Positions 61,962 to 64,000 of a DNA stretch of 64,000 nucleotides are shown here, in pieces (position 1 is the stretch's first letter; each line of letters starts with the position of its first letter). The position numbers and the translations under genes were made by a program. Below the pieces are notes generated by a model that was given only the letters and a program-made list of their open reading frames with translations, was not told the DNA's origin and searched no databases. The DNA comes from Opitutaceae bacterium EW11 (GTDB taxonomy: Bacteria > Verrucomicrobiota > Verrucomicrobiia > Opitutales > Opitutaceae), in the NCBI GenBank assembly GCA_003054665.1, contig QAYY01000002.1, positions 310,001-374,000 on the forward strand, written 5' to 3'.

Positions 61962-61985
61962 TCAGCCCTTTTCTTTCAGCTCTTT
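61525..61985. repeat. Octamer repeat arrays in inverted halves with a duplicated unit
   Basis: On the plus strand 61525-61629 is an imperfect array of GGGCTGAA/AGGCTGAA/GGGCTGGGA units. The inverse units (CCCTTCAGC, CCTTTCAGC) fill 61735-61786 and 61910-61985. In addition, a block starting TGCGCAAAACGCAGAACCGA occurs at 61659 and again at 61834, each followed by about 120 similar bases that end in the repeat units. The last codons and stop of sctU (61962) are made of these units. Confidence 0.85.
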
Positions 61986-63008
61986 CACCCAGCGCAGGAC
62001 TTCGGCCATGGGTTCGATCAGGTCCGACGGGATGTAGCGGTCCACCGGCACCTGCGCGTGGAGGGCGCGGGCGAGCGGGACGTTTTCCATGATCGGAATG
62101 CCTTCCTCGCGGGCGACCTCCTTCATCCGGAGGGCTACGTGGTCCTCGCCCTTGGCGAGCACCGTCGGCAGGACGTTGTCCCGCTCGTCGTAGTAAATCG
62201 CAACGGCGAGGTGGGTGGGGTTGGTCACGACCACGGTCGCCTTGCGGGTGCGCTGCACGGTGTTGTTCGCGATCAGCTCCTGGTGCAGCTGCCGTCGCTT
62301 GCCCTTGATCTGCGGGTCGCCCTCCGACTCCTTGAACTCCCGCTTCACCTCGTCCTTCGACATCTTGAGCTGTTTGATGTACTGGTACTTCTGGACGAAG
62401 TAGTCGAAGGCCGCGATTGCGACGTAGGCGATGACGACGTTGATCGCGAGCGCTTTCATGACGGGGCCGATGCTCGCGAGCAGCGCGGCCTTGCCTCCGT
62501 ACGGGATGCGGGTGAGCGGGCCGACGGTCGAGCGTATCAGCAGAGCCACGACGATCCCGATGATCGCGACTTTCAGCGCCGACTTGAGGAACTCGATGCC
62601 GTTCTTGACGGAGAAGATCTGCTTGGCCTTCTCGAACGGGTTCAGCTTCTTGAGCTCCGGTTTGACCGGCTCGAAGGACAGCAGCGGGCCGACCTGGAGA
62701 AAACTGCCGGCGAAGCCCGCGACGAATCCCACGAGCACCACGGGCAGCGAGAGCAGCAGCACTTTCCCCAGCACCCCGTAGGCGACCTCTGGCAGCGCCC
62801 GCTCGAACGGCAGGTGATAAAACGCCGCCGGCAGGAGGATCAGCTCCTTCGCTTCGCGGAGGAACCAGTCCCACATGATTCCGATGGTGGCGAACGTAGC
62901 CCCCATCAACGCGGCGGTGGTCACGTCCTGGCTTTTCGCGACCTGCCCCTTCTTCCGGGAGTCGCGCAGCCGCTTCGGCGTCGGCTGCTCTGTCTTTTCG
63001 CCCGACAT
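61962..63008 (-). CDS. sctU: T3SS export apparatus switch protein SctU (YscU/FlhB family)
   Basis: The 348-residue protein has the family start GEKTEQPTPKRLRDSRKKGQVAKSQD, four membrane segments (about 30-50, 75-100, 135-160, 180-205) and the cytoplasmic domain with the autocleavage motif NPTH at N263-H266 (VVVTNPTHLAVAIYY). SctU cleaves itself at this Asn-Pro bond and so switches from early to late substrates. The flagellar homologue FlhB is excluded by context, since translocator and chaperone genes follow. The C-terminal codons lie in the octamer repeat array, so the last seven or so residues may not be ancestral. It follows sctT by 82 bases. Confidence 0.93.
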   Translation of the reverse strand: MSGEKTEQPTPKRLRDSRKKGQVAKSQDVTTAALMGATFATIGIMWDWFLREAKELILLPAAFYHLPFERALPEVAYGVLGKVLLLSLPVVLVGFVAGFAGSFLQVGPLLSFEPVKPELKKLNPFEKAKQIFSVKNGIEFLKSALKVAIIGIVVALLIRSTVGPLTRIPYGGKAALLASIGPVMKALAINVVIAYVAIAAFDYFVQKYQYIKQLKMSKDEVKREFKESEGDPQIKGKRRQLHQELIANNTVQRTRKATVVVTNPTHLAVAIYYDERDNVLPTVLAKGEDHVALRMKEVAREEGIPIMENVPLARALHAQVPVDRYIPSDLIEPMAEVLRWVKELKEKG

Positions 63009-63090
63009 GGATCAGACCGAAGCGCGGGAGAATCGCACCCGGACGCTGCGGCATTCGTGGAAAGTGGCGGCCATCGCGATCCGGAGCGCC

Positions 63091-63885
63091 CTACCGGAAA
63101 AGCGCCTGGAAGAAGACCTGCAGCTTCTCGCGATTGACGAACTGCCCTTCGAGCAGGTGGGTGAGCGTGCTCAGGTAGACGAGCAGGAGCACGGCCGCGA
63201 TGGCGCTCTTCACCGGCATGGCGAGGAAGAAGACGTTGAGCTGCGGGCTGAAGCGGTTGACCAGGCCGAGTCCGAACTCCGCCAGAAACATCGCGAGCAC
63301 GAGGGGCGCGGCGAAGAGCACGATGTAGCCCATGACGCCGTCGACCACTCCGAGCGCGGCCGCGGGGAGGTTGGGATGAAAACTCGGGAAATACTGGAAG
63401 ACCGGCCAGAGCCGGTAGCTCTCGTAGAGAAGGACGAGGAAGGCGTGGAAGCCGCCGCCGGTGAAAAAGAGCACCGCCACGATCTTCGTCAGCAGAAGGC
63501 CGAGCGGCGACGTGGTCGTGTCGGATATCGGATCCATCACCTCCGCCATCGAGCTGCCGCGCTGGTTGTCGATGAAGAAGCCCGTACCCTCCGCGATCCA
63601 GAAGACGAGGCCGCTCACGTAACCGAGGATGATTCCGAGCGAGATTTCCTTCGCGACGATCAGGCCGAAAAAGAGGCCGGACTTGGCCTGCACCTCGGCG
63701 GGTGTGGCGCTGAAGGCGACGATGGGAACCGCGATCAGCGTGAAGCTGATGATCACGACCTGGCGGGCCATGCCCTGGATGAACTGCTGGCTGAAAAACG
63801 GGGAGGTCGTCAGCGCCGCCGTCATCCGGGGCAGCGTGAACGTCAGCATCAGCAGCGTGTCCTGCAGCGGTAGTTGCGCCGGCAT
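63091..63885 (-). CDS. sctT: T3SS export apparatus protein SctT (YscT/FliR family)
   Basis: The 264-residue protein is almost entirely hydrophobic with six to seven membrane segments. The segments KEISLGIILGYVSGLVFWIAEGTGFFIDNQRG and LAEFGLGLVNRFSPQLNVFFLAMPVK are the most conserved parts of the YscT/EscT/SpaR/FliR family. SctT joins SctR and SctS in the helical export gate of the injectisome. The length matches the family (about 260). Its start is 4 bases after the sctS stop, and sctU follows, so the order sctS-sctT-sctU is the normal one. Confidence 0.92.
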   Translation of the reverse strand: MPAQLPLQDTLLMLTFTLPRMTAALTTSPFFSQQFIQGMARQVVIISFTLIAVPIVAFSATPAEVQAKSGLFFGLIVAKEISLGIILGYVSGLVFWIAEGTGFFIDNQRGSSMAEVMDPISDTTTSPLGLLLTKIVAVLFFTGGGFHAFLVLLYESYRLWPVFQYFPSFHPNLPAAALGVVDGVMGYIVLFAAPLVLAMFLAEFGLGLVNRFSPQLNVFFLAMPVKSAIAAVLLLVYLSTLTHLLEGQFVNREKLQVFFQALFR

Positions 63886-63889
63886 GACG

Positions 63890-64000
63890 TCAGCCGTGAT
63901 GGCTCTGGGCCAGCCGCGGAAACGAATCGAAGAGGAATTCGGTGAAACGGAGCAGCTCGGCTCCGACCCAGGGCATGGTGAGGAGCAGCACCGCGGTGAC
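63890..64000 (-). CDS. sctS: T3SS export apparatus protein SctS, C-terminal 36 residues (cut by window end)
   Basis: The frame read from 64000 to the TGA at 63890 gives a hydrophobic strand (VTAVLLLTMPWVGAELL) and then RFTEFLFDSFPRL and a short tail. This fits the end of the 85-90-residue YscS/FliQ family, whose second helix ends in a PW.-type motif followed by a charged tail. The position directly before sctT is where sctS stands in nearly all T3SS clusters. The first half lies beyond the window. Confidence 0.82.
   Translation of the reverse strand, partial: VTAVLLLTMPWVGAELLRFTEFLFDSFPRLAQSHHG

Noticed and set aside
61525..61985. CRISPR-like array
   Set aside because: Units are 8 bases, imperfect and without unique spacers, and the halves are inverted. 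This is a simple repeat, not a CRISPR.
63091..63885. Flagellar FliR instead of SctT
   Set aside because: The linked LcrH chaperone, translocator-like genes and the absence of any flagellar gene favour the injectisome protein.

Overview
The window is high-GC DNA with few Shine-Dalgarno sequences. Its gene content points to a Verrucomicrobium of the Opitutaceae type. The grounds are a three-residue exosortase and a PEP-CTERM protein, FG-GAP/ASPIC-UnbV secreted proteins, a TonB-dependent receptor of the Xanthomonas/Caulobacter type, many secreted glycan-degrading enzymes, and a type III secretion system (T3SS) of the kind known in some Verrucomicrobia. I assigned the lineage from gene content only. 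I saw no rRNA, tRNA, CRISPR array or insertion sequence.

Layout. (1) 1-3182: end of secA, a strong terminator, and lnt (lipoprotein N-acyltransferase). (2) 3275-16665: secreted enzymes and two FG-GAP/ASPIC proteins around a LytS/LytTR-type two-component pair, with a GH9 enzyme, a vanadium-haloperoxidase-like protein translationally close to an FG-GAP giant, and a GH28 enzyme. (3) 16942-21652: a CBS-domain protein with a degenerate kinase-like tail, a stand-alone receiver, a small STAS-like protein and a long coiled-coil MscS channel. (4) 21733-31909: a maltodextrin locus made of a secreted alpha-amylase, MalQ, an MFS sugar carrier, a TonB receptor and an AraC regulator. Starch fragments would be cut outside, taken through the outer membrane by the receptor, moved inward by the MFS protein and remodelled by MalQ. 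(5) 32066-43296: mixed genes, including the exosortase, an esterase, small membrane proteins, a PEP-CTERM protein, a PaaK/LuxE-like adenylating enzyme convergent with a FeeM-like N-acyl amino acid synthase, a DGC-domain protein, a 37-residue histone-like peptide and a tautomerase. (6) 43403-50205: a pectin (rhamnogalacturonan) set with an ACS-family carrier and two tandem PL4 lyases around a repeat protein.

(7) 50696-64000, all on the minus strand, is the most notable part: an export and translocon segment of a Ysc-family T3SS. In transcription order it has sctS (cut by the window end), sctT, sctU, an intergenic repeat array, an LcrR-like regulator, a 936-residue protein with an EF-hand, an LcrG-like protein, an LcrV-like large tip protein, an LcrH/SycD chaperone, a YopB-like and a YopD-like translocator, a CesT-like chaperone and a Ser/Thr protein kinase that is probably the secreted effector. 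The order from LcrR to YopD follows the Yersinia lcrR-lcrG-lcrV-lcrH-yopB-yopD block, with much larger proteins and one insertion. The basal body, ATPase and needle genes would lie beyond 64000.

Independent terminators are clear after secA, the receptor gene, the coiled-coil protein, the PEP-CTERM gene and the histone-like gene, and between the ACS carrier and the PL4 operon. Several perfect dyads (27634, 50303, 50374, 60904, 61501) and two arrays of short purine-rich repeats in inverted halves (30811-30900 and 61525-61985) are not explained by the genes.
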